Part shown: positions 37,003 through 48,418 of the stretch, piece by piece | Layout: each line of letters starts with the position of its first letter | Numbering within the stretch: position 1 is the stretch's first letter | DNA from: Caprella mutica | Lineage: Eukaryota; Arthropoda; Malacostraca; Amphipoda; Caprellidae | Length of the DNA stretch: 64,000 nt | Assembly (NCBI GenBank): GCA_947561585.1 | Contig: CANNZV010003201.1 | Span: forward strand, 1 to 64,000 | Reading direction: 5' to 3' | Position numbers and translations under genes: made by a program | The notes under the pieces: model-generated | The model's input: only the letters and a program-made list of their open reading frames with translations | Told to the model about the DNA's origin: nothing | Database searches by the model: none

Positions 37003-37317
37003 CATTTTCGACTCTCGTAGAGTCAACATCTAAAGACATCAACTCTCTACAATTTTTGAGCTAAAGACATTAAGTTTGATCTAATACTTAAAAAAAAATG
37101 AAAATGTAATATATTACTATACACCAAGCAGTAGTTCTTGTCTGGTTCATAAACTTCTTGTTTGTTTGGTGACGTAGCAGAATAAGTCAAGTTACAACTG
37201 TGCATTAATTGTAATTTTTCATTGAAAGATATAAGATAGAAAACCCCAGAAGCAGTTCTACGAAAATTGTACTATCCTTGATAATAAATTAACTGTACTT
37301 TTTGTTGTGTATTGCAG

Positions 37318-37395
37318 GTAATCTCAACAGTTGATGACCACAACAGTGATGGTGAACCGGTAACTAAAGATGACAACAATATTTTTGATCTATAA
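37318..37395 (+). CDS. Possible terminal exon, acidic peptide
   Basis: After GTTGTGTATTGCAG the frame runs 25 codons, including VDDHNSDGEP and DDNNIFDL, to TAA. The acceptor is good and the composition is protein-like, but no upstream exon was identified, no AATAAA follows closely, and it lies between the promoter at 36999 and the ATG at 38147. It could be a decoy or a 5'UTR exon. Confidence 0.3.
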   Translation, partial: VISTVDDHNSDGEPVTKDDNNIFDL

Positions 37396-37726
37396 TGTTG
37401 AAACAGATTGTAATTTCAAATCATTTTATTGTTCAATAATGTTAGTGTAACTCTTTATATGTTTAGTTTGAGACGTAAGATTTCCTACAAAATTAATCAG
37501 TATAAAAATGCTAAAAAATGATGTATAAAATGACTTTATTTGGAAAAATTGAATTTTGACTAATTCGGGCTTTCGACTAGAGTTTTGATGATCTGAAAAT
37601 GAGATTTCCCAATGTCCAATCGATGGTGCTTTTTCTTTTGTTAATCTACATACTATATGGGAGGTCTGGACCAAATTTCAGCTTGTAGCGAAATTTTTCC
37701 CACAAATTTTCCAATTATACCATACT

Positions 37727-37883
37727 AAAAACTATGTCCATCAGTTCAAAAATGTTTTTACCTGTTAATAGTACAATAATAGACGGAGAAAAAAAGGCCA
37801 AGTTACAGTTTTTTCGTCCATTGGCTAACGATTTACAAGTATTTGAAAAAGCGGAAACATTTTTGTGGCCCATACTGTATATC
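37727..37883. mobile_element. Tc1-like terminal fragment, copy 2
   Basis: This is the second copy of the sequence at 1870-2010, ending GTGGCCCATACTGTATAT. It retains an extra block (TTTACAAGTATTTGAAAAAG) missing from copy 1. No transposase coding sequence is seen. Confidence 0.6.
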
Positions 37884-38146
37884 TATTCATTCTAGTAAAT
37901 TTATCCATTTTTTATAGTTTAGCATATAATATTATTAATTCACTTTCATTATTTGCAGTATTGATATAGAGTGCATAAATAATATTTGAGAGTACATTGA
38001 AAAAACAAACTTTTATTTTTAAAAGAGTGAACTGAAAAATATACCTGTGAACATTTATATATATAAACAAACGGAAAGAATTACGTGAATATGTTTCAAT
38101 GAAAATATTTACATTAAAAGTGAACAATGTGATTTAGTTGAGTGAA

Positions 38147-38267
38147 ATGTCAGGTAAATATGAGGACATCTATTTGACGTCTGCAGAGGCGTTTAATTGG
38201 ACAGACGATGGACTCTACTCAGCCGAACAAACCTGCAGGATTTCAGCCGAGGAAGATATAGAGATGG
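38147..38267 (+). CDS. First coding exon of an unrecognised gene
   Basis: ATG at 38147 has A at -3 (GAGTGAAATG). Forty whole codons follow, starting MSGKYEDIYLTSAEAF and ending SAEEDIEM, and one base (G) remains before GTAAGT. A 5'UTR acceptor (TTCATTATTTGCAG) ends at 37958, so the exon probably begins at 37959. The peptide is acidic with no signal sequence or membrane segment, as in the cytoplasmic N-terminus of many proteins. The exon at 43178 continues it in phase: G+AA gives Glu, then LGNAIQNQTRSF. I do not recognise the family. Confidence 0.6.
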
Positions 38268-38364
38268 GTAAGTGTGAATAATAATGTAGTTATAAATAAC
38301 TATAGTAACAACATTCTGGTAAACTAGCTTGTTGATTGTTAGAGCATTGAAGAAAATTAAGCTA

Positions 38365-38705
38365 CAGTCACCGGACACTACCCAATCACTGGACACTTCA
38401 CAATCACTGGACACTACCCAATCACCAGGCACTCTAACCAATCACCAGGCACACTACCCAATCACCAGGCACACTACCCAATCACCGGAAACTAACCAAT
38501 CACCTGACACTACCCAATCACCGAGCACCACCCAATCACCAGACACTAACCAATCACCGGACACTACCCAATCACCGGGCACTTCCCAATCACTGGATAC
38601 TATCCAATCACCGGACACTACCCAATCACCAGACGTTACTCAATCACCGGAAACTACCCAATTCTCGGACACTATCCAATTACCGGATACTACCCAATTA
38701 CCATA
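38365..38705. repeat. 18-bp CCAATCACCGGACACTAC minisatellite
   Basis: About 19 copies of an 18-base unit in the intron, starting about 100 bases after the donor of the first coding exon. Because 18 is divisible by three, the array is open in one frame (TQSPDT repeats, frame 38329-38706); I treat that as a by-product. The CCAAT word recurs in every unit. Confidence 0.9.
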
Positions 38706-39158
38706 GTGGTTTTGTAAAAACAAAAACTATATAGTTTGCTATTCTTAAAAAAACTTCAATTTATTTTTTTAACTGGTGTTTGCAATTCACTTACAGCTTC
38801 CTTCATTTAGTATTTCGTGACGAAATATGACTTACATTAATATGTTTAATATTTCCATTATTTATTTCATAGTTTTCATTCTTACATTTAGTATTCATTA
38901 TTTTTTTTTATTAATAATGATATCTTTTCCACGTGTACTCTATATTTTTGACACCATTGTGGAAGATATATGACTATAGCTGCTGTCCTAATTGAGAACA
39001 CTTCGGGAATCAACTGATCATAATTGAAACGCTTCATCCAACTTTTTCAAGTAGTATAACAAACAGAAATTTGTAGAATCACTGATACCTTCTATTGTCA
39101 CCTACCTGCAGTTATCATGAATACCATTTATAATAATTGTTATTTTGCAACGATCATA

Positions 39159-40312
39159 CAGGGTGTCCCAAAAAAAAACGATACCCAAATTTCAATGGCT
39201 GTAATTCAAAAACTATTAAATTTTCAAAAAAATTGAAAATCACATTTTGTTAATCAACATTTATTCCAAATCTGTACATAATTTTAGACGAATATATATA
39301 CAACCGTTTTCTGTACACAGTATTTTTAGTGACCGATACCAAAAACCTGTTTGCGCACTTTTGGTTCAATTTTATCATATTAAAACCATGTTTTTATTAA
39401 CTCTCAACAGTTTATTGAATTTGTTTATTAAAAATCCGTTATTATAACAATAAAAGGCATTTATTAATATGCAACCGAAAAAACCCCATCAAACTGTTCC
39501 TCCTATTAATCGTTTCAGGATATCTGGTGGCTCTTTAATAGCTCATTTAGTTTTTCCTTACAGCAACAGTTTTGAACCCGTCCTGAACCAACCAGGTTCG
39601 ATTGATTCTGTTTCCATGTATTTCTTCAAGTCTTAGAACGATTCTATCATTTATTAGATTAAGGTTTCTATCTCCATTTAAATTATTTTTGTAAAAATGA
39701 GGACAGACGATACGGCCAAGTCGGCCATTGGTACCTAGTCCAATACACACACAGATTTTCTCTCATGAAATTCTTATGTCAAAGTTGAAAGTAGGAAGTT
39801 GGTTATGTGTGAACTTTATGAAAATTTATTTTACCATCCAAATGAAAAGTGGTCTCATCACCAACCATATTATCGTCCACAAACCGAACATTTCTTTGCT
39901 AAAAACAAATGAGCAAGATTCAGCCCTCGAAGAAGATCGGTATTTAGGTGTTTGTTTTGCTCGTACATCTAGTAAGGATGTCACTTCAAATTTAAGGTTA
40001 CAAATCTGTTGAATGTAAATTTAGTAAGATCTAATCCACTTTTTATTGCAATGATTTGCAAATTTTCTGTAAGTGCTTCTTGAACAATTCGAACTGTGAA
40101 ATAAGTGTTTTACTGAAAGTGCGCAAGCAGGTTTTTTGTATCGGTCACTAAAAATACAGCTAAAAGAAAACCGTTGAATCGATTCATCTAATATTTTGTA
40201 CAGAGATAGAACCAAATGTTGAGAAACAAAATGCAATTTTCTAATTTTTGTAAGTTTAATAGTTTTTGAATTACAGCCTTTGAAATTTGGGTATCGGTTT
40301 TTTTGGGACGGT
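39159..40312. mobile_element. Mariner-like element, 1.15 kb, decayed
   Basis: TA flanks both ends (39157-39158, 40313-40314). The left end CAGGGTGTCCCAAAAAAAAA and right end (reverse complement ACCGTCCCAAAAAAACCGAT) are the outer tips of inverted arms. The arms can be followed for about 80 bases at the tips and again further in (GTATCGGTCACTAAAAATAC at the right, its complement at the left near 39330). The interior carries mariner transposase remnants on the - strand. Size, TA target and GGGTGTCCC ends fit mariner-type elements. Confidence 0.85.
39541..40010 (-). pseudogene. Mariner-type transposase remnant
   Basis: On the - strand two blocks of a DDE transposase are visible. DETTFHLDGKINFHK (about 39870-39820) has the first catalytic Asp. 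NNLNGDRNLNLINDRIVLRL followed by WLVQDG (near 39590) has the second Asp, where the family shows WFQQDGAP. Stops and frameshifts separate them, and the segment with the third acidic residue is degraded. Dead copy. Confidence 0.8.
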
Positions 40313-40594
40313 TAAGCAAGGTTAAGCTTACTGCAAGGTTAGGCTTAATTTGTAAATTCTACAAGACTGTCAGAATATATGTATAACTATTGAATTAAGA
40401 GACGTTCTGTAATTATTTTAAGTAAATTCCAATTCATTTATTTTCAATTTCGTGGCTATTCAACATTAGTTAAATAAAACTTGTTATAGTACAATATGTT
40501 AAAGTGACATTGAAACGATTAATATTTATGTAAATTGCACCTCAAATTTTAAACTTTCAATTCACAATTATCTATTTAAAACTAGAAATATGTA

Positions 40595-40690
40595 ATCCAC
40601 GAGAAAATTCCACCGGGCAAAAATCTGCCTGGCAAAATTTCACACTGACAAAATTCCGCCGGCAATATTCCGTCGGGCAAAATTCCCAGA
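40595..40690. repeat. Degenerate 16-bp GGGCAAAATTCCACCG repeat
   Basis: About six diverged units of GGGCAAAATTCCNCCG. In length and core (AATTCC.CC) they resemble the GGTGGAATTTT units in the arms at 53410-54220, and may be an arm remnant of a foldback-like element. Confidence 0.6.
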
Positions 40691-40808
40691 AAATTTATGG
40701 AAAATTTAAAGATACAAGTATTAGGCAAAATTTAACAGTTATAAAATAGAAGATCAGCATGGTCAAGGTAATTTGATTTAGTATTTATTCTTATCATTTT
40801 CTTCTGTA

Positions 40809-42120
40809 TTAAGATGAGGGGGCCAAGATGAACCTTAGCAGCTGCCCCACAAACAGTTTTAGAATGCAATAAATAAGGGTATACAAGTGCATATAGTATA
40901 AATTAATCAATACATGACTAGGTAAATTGTTATGAATTCTATAGACTATTCCAGTGGTTCTTGATAGTTTTGCACAAATATAATGAATATGATAAGAAAA
41001 ATTTACCTTATTATCCAAATTCACATCTAGAAACTTAACACAGTCATGGAACTCCTGTTGGGTACTATTGATGTTCAAAATTAAGGGTGCAAAAATTGCT
41101 TGAGATCGGTTAGTGATTAGCAGGGCTGTGGTTTCACTTGCATTAAAGGAAAGTTTATTATTTGTTGTCCAATCAGATAAATCAGAAAAACTGGTTAGCG
41201 TTTTTTAATAGAGATTCGTAACTAGTATCACTGACTACAACATTAGTGTCATCAGTAAAAAGTGTTGCATCAATTTGTTGAGATATGTGAGGAAAATCAT
41301 TAATATAAACAATAAAAAGTAGTGGTCCATGGACACTTCCCTGTGGCACACCACAAGTCACAGTTTGAGTTCCCAAAACAGAATCGTCAAGTCGTACACT
41401 CTAAGACTGACCCCCAAGATAGCTACGGAACCAACCATGACTTTTCCATTAGTGTGTCATGACTGACCGTATCAAATGCTTTTCTGAGGTATATAGAAAT
41501 TCCAAGAGAATGTTTCCTAGAGTCAAGTGCATTTTAAACAAGATCAACAAAGTGGTGGATTGCACTTCTTGTACTTTTAACCTTTTGGAATCCAAATTGA
41601 TTACTACTAATTACATTGTACTTCGCCAAATAAGAGCTAAGTCTAGCATGAATACATTTTTCAAATATTTTACTAATTAGAGGTAGCATAGAGATTGGCT
41701 TATAATTGCCAGCTTCAGACTCAGAACCAGATTTATATATAGGCACGATAATACCTCTCTTTAATATAGTAAAAACACCCCTTTCAAAATAAAATCATTG
41801 ATAAGATTATATAGAGGAAAAGAAAGATGATCTCTTGAAAATATTAGTAGGTATATTGTTTATGCCATAGCAAAAAAATTTCAAATTGTTAGAAATATAG
41901 ATTATTTTATCCCGTATTACAGGCCAAAAAGCTATTGAATTAGAAATGTTAAAACTAGCATTACAAATCGGATCATTAACTGAAGAAGGGATATTCGAGC
42001 TTAAGTTATAAGCAATAATACTACAATCTACATTCTCGGTCAATACTCGATTTTCAACAGAAATAGACTTAATTGATTTATTGGGCGGTTTATCGGCAAA
42101 CAAACCATTCAGATCTTCTT
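40809..42120 (-). pseudogene. Non-LTR retrotransposon reverse transcriptase, broken
   Basis: Read from 42120 down: linker and start of the RT domain (GINNIPTNIFK), NYKPISMLPLISKIFEKCI, NQFGFQK..STRSAIHHFVDL, motif A KAFDTVSHD near 41460, motif B CGVPQGSVHGPLLFIVYIND, motif C FTDDTN (FADDT-like), and the post-RT segment VKFLDVNLDNKVNFSYHI. These blocks lie in different frames with stops between, so the copy is dead. The endonuclease and 5' end are not recognisable. The motif set fits the Jockey/CR1 group. It lies antisense in the intron between the 38147 and 43178 exons. Confidence 0.9.
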
Positions 42121-43177
42121 GGTTGATTTTAAATTAATTTTACAATTTCACAGTGCATTACGGTAGTAATTCTTTTTGGTTTTTTTAAGTGTACCAGTTA
42201 GATCATTTTTAAATCTCTTATAAAAACTTTCTGTGACAAGGTTCTTTTTGAAATGTTTATAGTGATACGATTTTTTTTAGCCTCCAGAATAGTATAGTTT
42301 AACCAAGGTTTTCACAATTTTTTTCCTAATATTGCAATTTCATCATTAAGTAAAGAAGGATATATAGAGCATCATTATTATATAACGAATTAACTCTATG
42401 ATATTCTGTTCACAAATATAATGTAAATTGGACTAAAGGAACAGTTATACATTATCACAAAATGAAGTTAAATTGTAAAAGTTAATCACTCCGTAAAACA
42501 CTTTGGTTTTAGGAATGAGTAATAACTTTCTAAAATAACTGTAATTTATATAGTTATGAAAGAACTCAATGTGGAGAATGCAAAACTCTAATTAGAACAA
42601 CAAGAGAATGCACACCTTTCCTTATATATTCTCCAGTTTATTCTTATTTGTACTCCAATTACCTTCAAGTTTATGAAAATAAACACACATAAACTAATTC
42701 CTACTGCCCTCTGCATGCCTGTAGTTCATAACAACCAACCTCCACACATTTCCCCACTCTGTAATATAACCTCACACATGACAAAGTCAACAGACTGTGA
42801 GGATATTGTGTAGCTGTGTGACGTCACAATCACCCTTGTCTATAGACAGAGAAGCCAATTGCCTCATGAAGCTAATGTCACATGACCTTAGATCTCAGTC
42901 GCCATTAGACTCAGGTAGCTTCACGGGATGGAAAAAGATGTAATTTTTGTAGATTGAAACTTACAGTATCTAATAACAAGTTTACAAGGTAAAATATTAA
43001 ATCATTTTTCTACGCTTATCGAATATAAGCTCCTATTAAAGTGTACAAAAGTTGATTAATCAAGAGCTGTAATATGGAAAGGAATATTCCAATCCCCTTT
43101 CCAATATTCCTAAATCATCTACTTCCCTAATCAGTAATACTGAAAAGGTACTAATGAATCCTTTCTTATTTCCATAG
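42121..43177. other. Intronic AT-rich DNA
   Basis: The first 200 bases may still be diverged upstream retrotransposon sequence. A CAGGTAGCTTCACGGGATGG word at 42912-42931 resembles one at 5229. Nothing else is identified. Confidence 0.4.
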
Positions 43178-43237
43178 AATTAGGTAATGCCATTCAAAAC
43201 CAGACGCGCAGTTTTGGTTTTCGGATTATCGATAGAG
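43178..43237 (+). CDS. Second coding exon of the unrecognised gene
   Basis: A 60-base exon lies between TTATTTCCATAG and GTAAAG. With two leading bases AA it completes the Glu codon left by 38147-38267, then reads 19 codons (LGNAIQNQTRSFGFRIIDR) and leaves one base (G). The other two frames contain stops at once, so the only open frame is also the one that matches the upstream phase. No convincing next exon was found in the remaining 20 kb. One weak candidate at 56959 would give 12 codons and a stop. Confidence 0.55.
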
Positions 43238-43944
43238 GTAAAGTATTTAATTACTGCATTGCAGTGGGTTATTAATGATTAAAAACACTTTGATTATTAA
43301 TGATTAAAAACACTGGATTTAACAATTTAATTATTAATCATTACGAAAATTTTAAATTATCATGAAATCGTTTTAAGTCAAATTATTACACTAACTGTAT
43401 TAAAAGTAGTAATATTTTTGATATTTATAACACTTTCATACCTACATATTTATTAATGGCAATATCCTAAATTTTCATAACCAGTTAGAAAATTAGTTCA
43501 ATTTGACAGTCAAAAGCTTATATAGTACAAATTTGTTAAGAAAATGTGTTTTACATTACCATATCTTACTATTCATATAAAGAAGGAAAAATGATTCTAT
43601 CTTTTAAACAAAAGGAAATTTATAAAATATTATTCGTATTCTCACAAAAAGGAAACAAAAACTACAGACTTCAAATGTGTTTCACTTTGTGTATGTGTAT
43701 ATGTTAAAAAATTGTCTTTTGAGGTTGTCCAAGCAATGGGTATCGAATTTATTTTTCTTCATCAAAATTGAATTTATATTGAATACAAAGATTCAATTAT
43801 CGAGCATCACCTATTAATTAACAAACACAGCGATTTTAGTGTTATACGGTTTATATAAGTTATCTTTTATACAACCTTATTACAAACTGCGATATACATA
43901 TTTTTCCAAATAATTACAGTGTTTCATTGAGCTAATCGTACTTT

Positions 43945-43949
<5 letters not shown>

Positions 43950-43986
<37 letters not shown>

Positions 43987-44280
43987 CAATATTTCTCCAT
44001 TTAAAACAAGAAGGATAAAATCTTTACAAAAGAGGAAATTCCTTCAGGAACTACGAGTGAGGGGTTCAGTTCCCTGGAGGGGTGGACCCGACCCTCTAAA
44101 ACCTCTCCTTTGCGGTTGAGGGTGCTGAAGGCATTCCCTCTCTGGATCGCAAGAGAAATTCGCTGTTGGAACCAGGCAGACTCCCTTGGACCATTCGTTG
44201 TCTCAACAAGGCGTATACCTATTGACTTCATGATTAAGGAGGTCGTTCTACCGTACGCTATTTGGAGTAAAGTAAGTAAA
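43950..44280 (-). mobile_element. Retroposed fragment with poly(A) tail
   Basis: On the - strand a GC-richer open stretch of 76 codons (44231-44001, with RLVETTNGPRESAWFQQR and LAIQRGNAFSTL) is followed within about 20 bases by 30 A (seen as T at 43950-43979). A truncated coding-like end, short tail and poly(A) indicate a copy made through RNA: the 3' end of a non-LTR element or a processed pseudogene. I cannot name the source protein. The overlapping + frame at 44110-44355 is a shadow. Confidence 0.55.
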
Positions 44281-44831
44281 GTATGTTATCTATATGGTAT
44301 AACACTGATTTCCAAGAAATATCCGAATTACAATATTGCAATGAATATAAATTAAATCATAGTTTATAGCTATAAATATTCATGATTAGAATTCTCAGCA
44401 GGTTGTATTTTTGGTTAATTAATGAATTGGCTCTGGGTCTTTTATTTTTATTTCCCTTCATTTTCAGATTTGATTTTTTTAGGATATAAATTGAGTCTGT
44501 TAAAATGAAATTAATTTACTCATACGTGATTTACTTCGTTTTGTATTGATATTAAAACTAATTGCAGTACTCAGTGTTTTAAATAGAATCTTTTTGAATA
44601 TTTCAAAAGTGACACTCAAATACCAAATAGTAATTTTTGCTCATTATTTATAGAAATTTGAACATCATTTAAGTCACTATATTATTTCTATATAGCAAAG
44701 AAAATTGAGATAAAGTGAGGCCATATTAGGAATAAACATATAGTTAATTTCCCTAGCCAATATAGGGGCCAGGAAAAAAGATATCGACTGATTGCTCGGT
44801 TTCTGTTTGTAAATTGGGTACTATAGGACAG

Positions 44832-45005
44832 AGTATCGAAAGACAAAGTATCGAAAGACAAAGTATCGAAAGACAAAGTATCGAAAGACAAAGTATCGAA
44901 AGACAAAGTATCAAAAGACAGAGTATCGAAAGACAAAGTATCGAAAGACAAAGTATCGAAAGACAAAGTATCAAAAGACAAAGTATCGAAAGACAAAGTA
45001 TCGAA
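44832..45005. repeat. Left outer 15-bp array GTATCGAAAGACAAA
   Basis: About twelve tandem copies with few changes (CAAAAGAC and CAGAGT variants). It is open in several frames only because 15 is a multiple of three (RQSIE repeats). Its inward neighbour at 45015-45085 holds related units AATTGATCGAATGGAG. Confidence 0.95.
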
Positions 45006-45227
45006 AACTCGATCGAATTTATAATAATGGAGAATTGATCGAATACAAAATTGATCGAATGAAAAAGTGATCAAATGGAGAATTTTAAAAAAAATAACAT
45101 ACACTACATTAGTAGTACATAACTTAAATTATGGATTTTTTCATTGACTGACAGTCGGGTCCTTAAAATTGAACTCGCCGAAAATTGAGCCGAAGATATT
45201 TGAGCCCATGGCAATTAGGCCTCAGAA

Positions 45228-45420
45228 CAATTGAAGGGCCACAAGCCAAAGTCTCTTAACCGCAAAAATCGGGTTGCTCAAGGTAAAGTCTCTTAAGCGC
45301 TTAGCACCAGTGAAAACGGTTACAATCTTGATGTGCTAAGCGCTTAACACTCACTTAAAACGGTTGGAGTTAGCAGCAAACAAGAGTCTCTTAACCGCAT
45401 CTCTTTGCATAGAAAACGGA
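45228..45420. repeat. Left inner inverted repeat, 193 bp
   Basis: It starts CAATTGAAGGGCCACAAGCC and matches 55637-55827 in inverted orientation with roughly six or seven differences. Internally it has GTCTCTTAACCGC / GTCTCTTAAGCGC three times, and TTAAGCGCTTAGCAC facing GTGCTAAGCGCTTAA around a spacer of about 25 bases, giving a large stem-loop. It is markedly richer in GC than the surroundings. Confidence 0.92.
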
Positions 45421-45429
45421 GCGAGGGTA

Positions 45430-47090
45430 GACTCAAGTATTAACCTTGTTCATTTTTATGTTCTTTATTAGACTCTACAATTTTTATGGATTTTAATATG
45501 TTTCCAATTTTTATCATATAATAGCGGTAGATATATTGTACTATAAAAACATTAATTTTGTGAGGCCTGCAATAATTACTTCAAATCACTTAGGTTATGA
45601 AGAATAATATAAATCACGTAATTTAAATTGACATGATGTTGTAAATTATAGCAGTTCATTTTAATTTCGATTTCATGAAAGCTGTATTTTTAAGCTGCTA
45701 ATTAATTTTTATGCACTTCTTAACATCTTTATTTGTTGAAGATTTAAATTTTAAATTACATTTTCATTCTCTGTTGCTCAATATGCAAGTCTTTAATTAT
45801 CTTGTTTTTAATAAAGTAATATATTTGAATAATTGTTAACATTGCATTATAGTTTTAATCACACAATATCAGGAGAGGTTAGTTGAATTAAATGTTTAGT
45901 AGAATGATGGTAGTGAACATAAATATATTTTTTAATCTATAGTAGTCAGTTCCAATCTAGTCATTTTTGCTTTAGTAATTACAAATAACTTCAAAACAAT
46001 TATCTGTACTGTACAGCAAAAGAAACTGTATTTGTACTGATTATTTAACAGTGGACAAATTTCACATTTCCAAAAATAAACTTTATTAATTGTAATGTTT
46101 AGGTATATTTTAGGATTGGTGTAGGTAAACTACAGATTGGTAAATAACAAAAAACTGCGATTTCGGAATTTAACATCCTATGGACACTTCCTTTCCAAGC
46201 AAATCTTTTTATTGTTTTAAACAATGAAGCTGATGCTTCTCATCATCTTGCTGCAAATCGCATGAAATTTGATAACATATTTTTGTTATTTTTATAATAA
46301 AAACTCTACAATACCTATTTTTACTTCAGACTTACTAATTTTAGGTCTAAAGAAAAAGAATGTACACCATTTGTTTTGATTGTCAACTAGGCATACTATA
46401 ACAATTTATCATTCGTGTAAAGGTATGCAATTGGATAAACTTATTATAGGAATGTTTATATACTTTAGGAAACAAGTTATATCTTAATTAAACAAAAGCC
46501 GAAAACTTATTGTTTGTTCATAAATTTAAAATCAAAACAAAGAGTGTACAATCTTTTTTCTAAGCGTCAGGTTAGTGATTCGCTCTATTGTTGCTCACAG
46601 AGTTTCAAAAACATTAAAACCAAATAATATAAATATACCGAGCCTAATTGTACGCGGTTTGCAGAATAATGATTGTAGACCTTAGTTCTATAATATTATG
46701 TAATGATAGAAGAAATAAATCTGGCGATATTCATACAGATATTACTTTTATTAGTATCGACAATACAGATGAAGATTTCACAACTATAATAAATATATTT
46801 TAAATTTCATGAAGGATAATAATACAAATAATGAAGGAGTTTGCATGAGAACATTCCAAATGAAAAAGAATAAACTAAATGAATAGAATATATACTTACA
46901 ATTACGAACCAAATACACGATGGTAAGAGGATGTAAATAATTAATGCTGTACTTCTAATTATTAATACTGTATGAAGCTACTCTAAATAATAAAAAATGT
47001 ATATTAAGAAAAATACCATAAGTCAACTGTTAGCAACTAGACTAGTATAGTGCTGAAGAGACACCAATCAATGTAATAAATTTATATTAG
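45430..47090. other. Element interior, no gene seen
   Basis: AT-rich DNA without a supported ORF, exon or repeat. Confidence 0.4.
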
Positions 47091-48060
47091 TAGGGGATTT
47101 AACGTCCGTTTCAGAACAAAATGCCATATCACTAAAGTCAAAAGAAAATTAAATACAAAGGACTGGAAACATAAGTGAAGAAGGAAAGTGGTTACATGAG
47201 CAGTGATACAAACAACTGTTATTACAAAGCTTATGGATGCAGAAAAGCTCCTCCGTCACTTACAAAGGAATGTGATGAAAAACACAAGCACCGGTGGCTG
47301 CACTCACGGATGGAAGAGGAAAATGAAGAGGTGATAGTAAATGAAGCCTACGAGCCTACCTAACACAAAATCTAAGACCTCGTAGTTGAAGAGCATAACC
47401 CTAGCGTTATCCTCTAAAACTGCAAGTAGCGTTAAAATATGAAAAACAATCTATAAACCAAATTACAACAGTTCAGGTCCAATGGACGCCACCCCCCTTC
47501 TCTTCCATTCACCACAGACAGTTTCAGAAAAGAACCTCTGGCAGCTCATCATAATTAAATAATCATAGTTAATTTTTATAGAGAAAAAGACAGATTGACA
47601 GAGCTAGAAATTTATCATTTAATGATCAGCTTTATTATTTTTAAAAGAAGGATTTAACGTCTGCTTCGACTCTGAGAAACATTCAGAAAATAAAGTGGCT
47701 CCATTAACAATGTTACCTATCACCAGTCTAGTGACAATGCACTTGGATGCAGAAAAGCTTGTTTCATACAAGTATTAAAGTTTCACACCAAGAAATGTGA
47801 CTGAAAGGGACACAAGCACCGGTGGCTGTACATATGGATGGAAAAGGAAACGAAAATGTGATACTAAACGAAGTCTACCTAAAAAATTTAACATCGTAAT
47901 TGAAGATCATAACCCTAGCGCTTTTCTCTAAAACTGCAAGTAGCGTTAAAAAATGATAAACATAGAAATCCAAAACAGTTTGGAACCCAAGCGAGGCCTC
48001 TCCCTTTTTCTTACATTAACCATCGACAGCTTCAGGATGGAGCTCCTGGGGTCAATTGAA
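47091..48060. repeat. Diverged tandem duplication (47091-47560 and 47647-48060)
   Basis: Two units share, in order, GATTTAACGTC, TGGATGCAGAAAAGCT, CACAAGCACCGGTGGCTG, CATAACCCTAGCG and CTAAAACTGCAAGTAGCGTT. The first unit has a 62-codon open frame (47175-47363: YGCRKAPPSL, KHKHRWLHSRMEEENEE); the second is disrupted in the same region. It may be a duplicated gene fragment or part of the element's cargo. I do not recognise it. Confidence 0.7.
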
Positions 48061-48323
48061 GAGGTACCTAAAAATGAGTATTGATGCAATATTAATAATT
48101 TAATAATGATATAAACAATAAAAAACGTGCTATTAAGATTCTATATTTGTTGTAAAATTCCGATAGCTAGTTATAAATAGCAGCTAGTTACATTTTTTTG
48201 ATTATTTGTTGCCAAAGCATGATCTTGGACCAATAGTTTTAGAATTAGTTAATTATATATATAACTCATTAATCAATTAACTTTAAATTACATCTACAAG
48301 AGATCAACATGATGATGACTTAC

Positions 48324-48418
48324 AATTAGGAGCATCTACTCAATCTACACATGTATGAATGCAGTGGCAGTACTGATGTTTGAAGGCATAGCAGAGCAAT
48401 CCTGGGACAGTTGCACAC
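48324..48418 (-). other. Splice-bounded segment, - strand
   Basis: On the - strand the segment is preceded by TTATTTTACAG and followed by GTAAGT. All three frames contain a stop. One of them ends as a Cys-rich peptide (LLCYAFKHQYCHCIHTCVD then TGA). With 49450-49530 it could form part of a spliced non-coding RNA, or the end of a small gene inside the giant element. Confidence 0.3.

Noticed and set aside
38329..38706. A 125-residue TQSPDT-repeat protein
   Set aside because: It is the 18-bp intronic minisatellite read in one frame, with no promoter, conserved ends or matching splice phase.
39728..40012. A 94-residue + strand ORF
   Set aside because: It is antisense to the mariner transposase remnant, which explains its openness.
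44688..45104. A 138-residue ORF with FDTLS repeats and an overlapping RQSIE-repeat ORF
   Set aside because: Both are translations of the 15-bp outer array of the giant element. A repeat length divisible by three leaves several frames open without selection.
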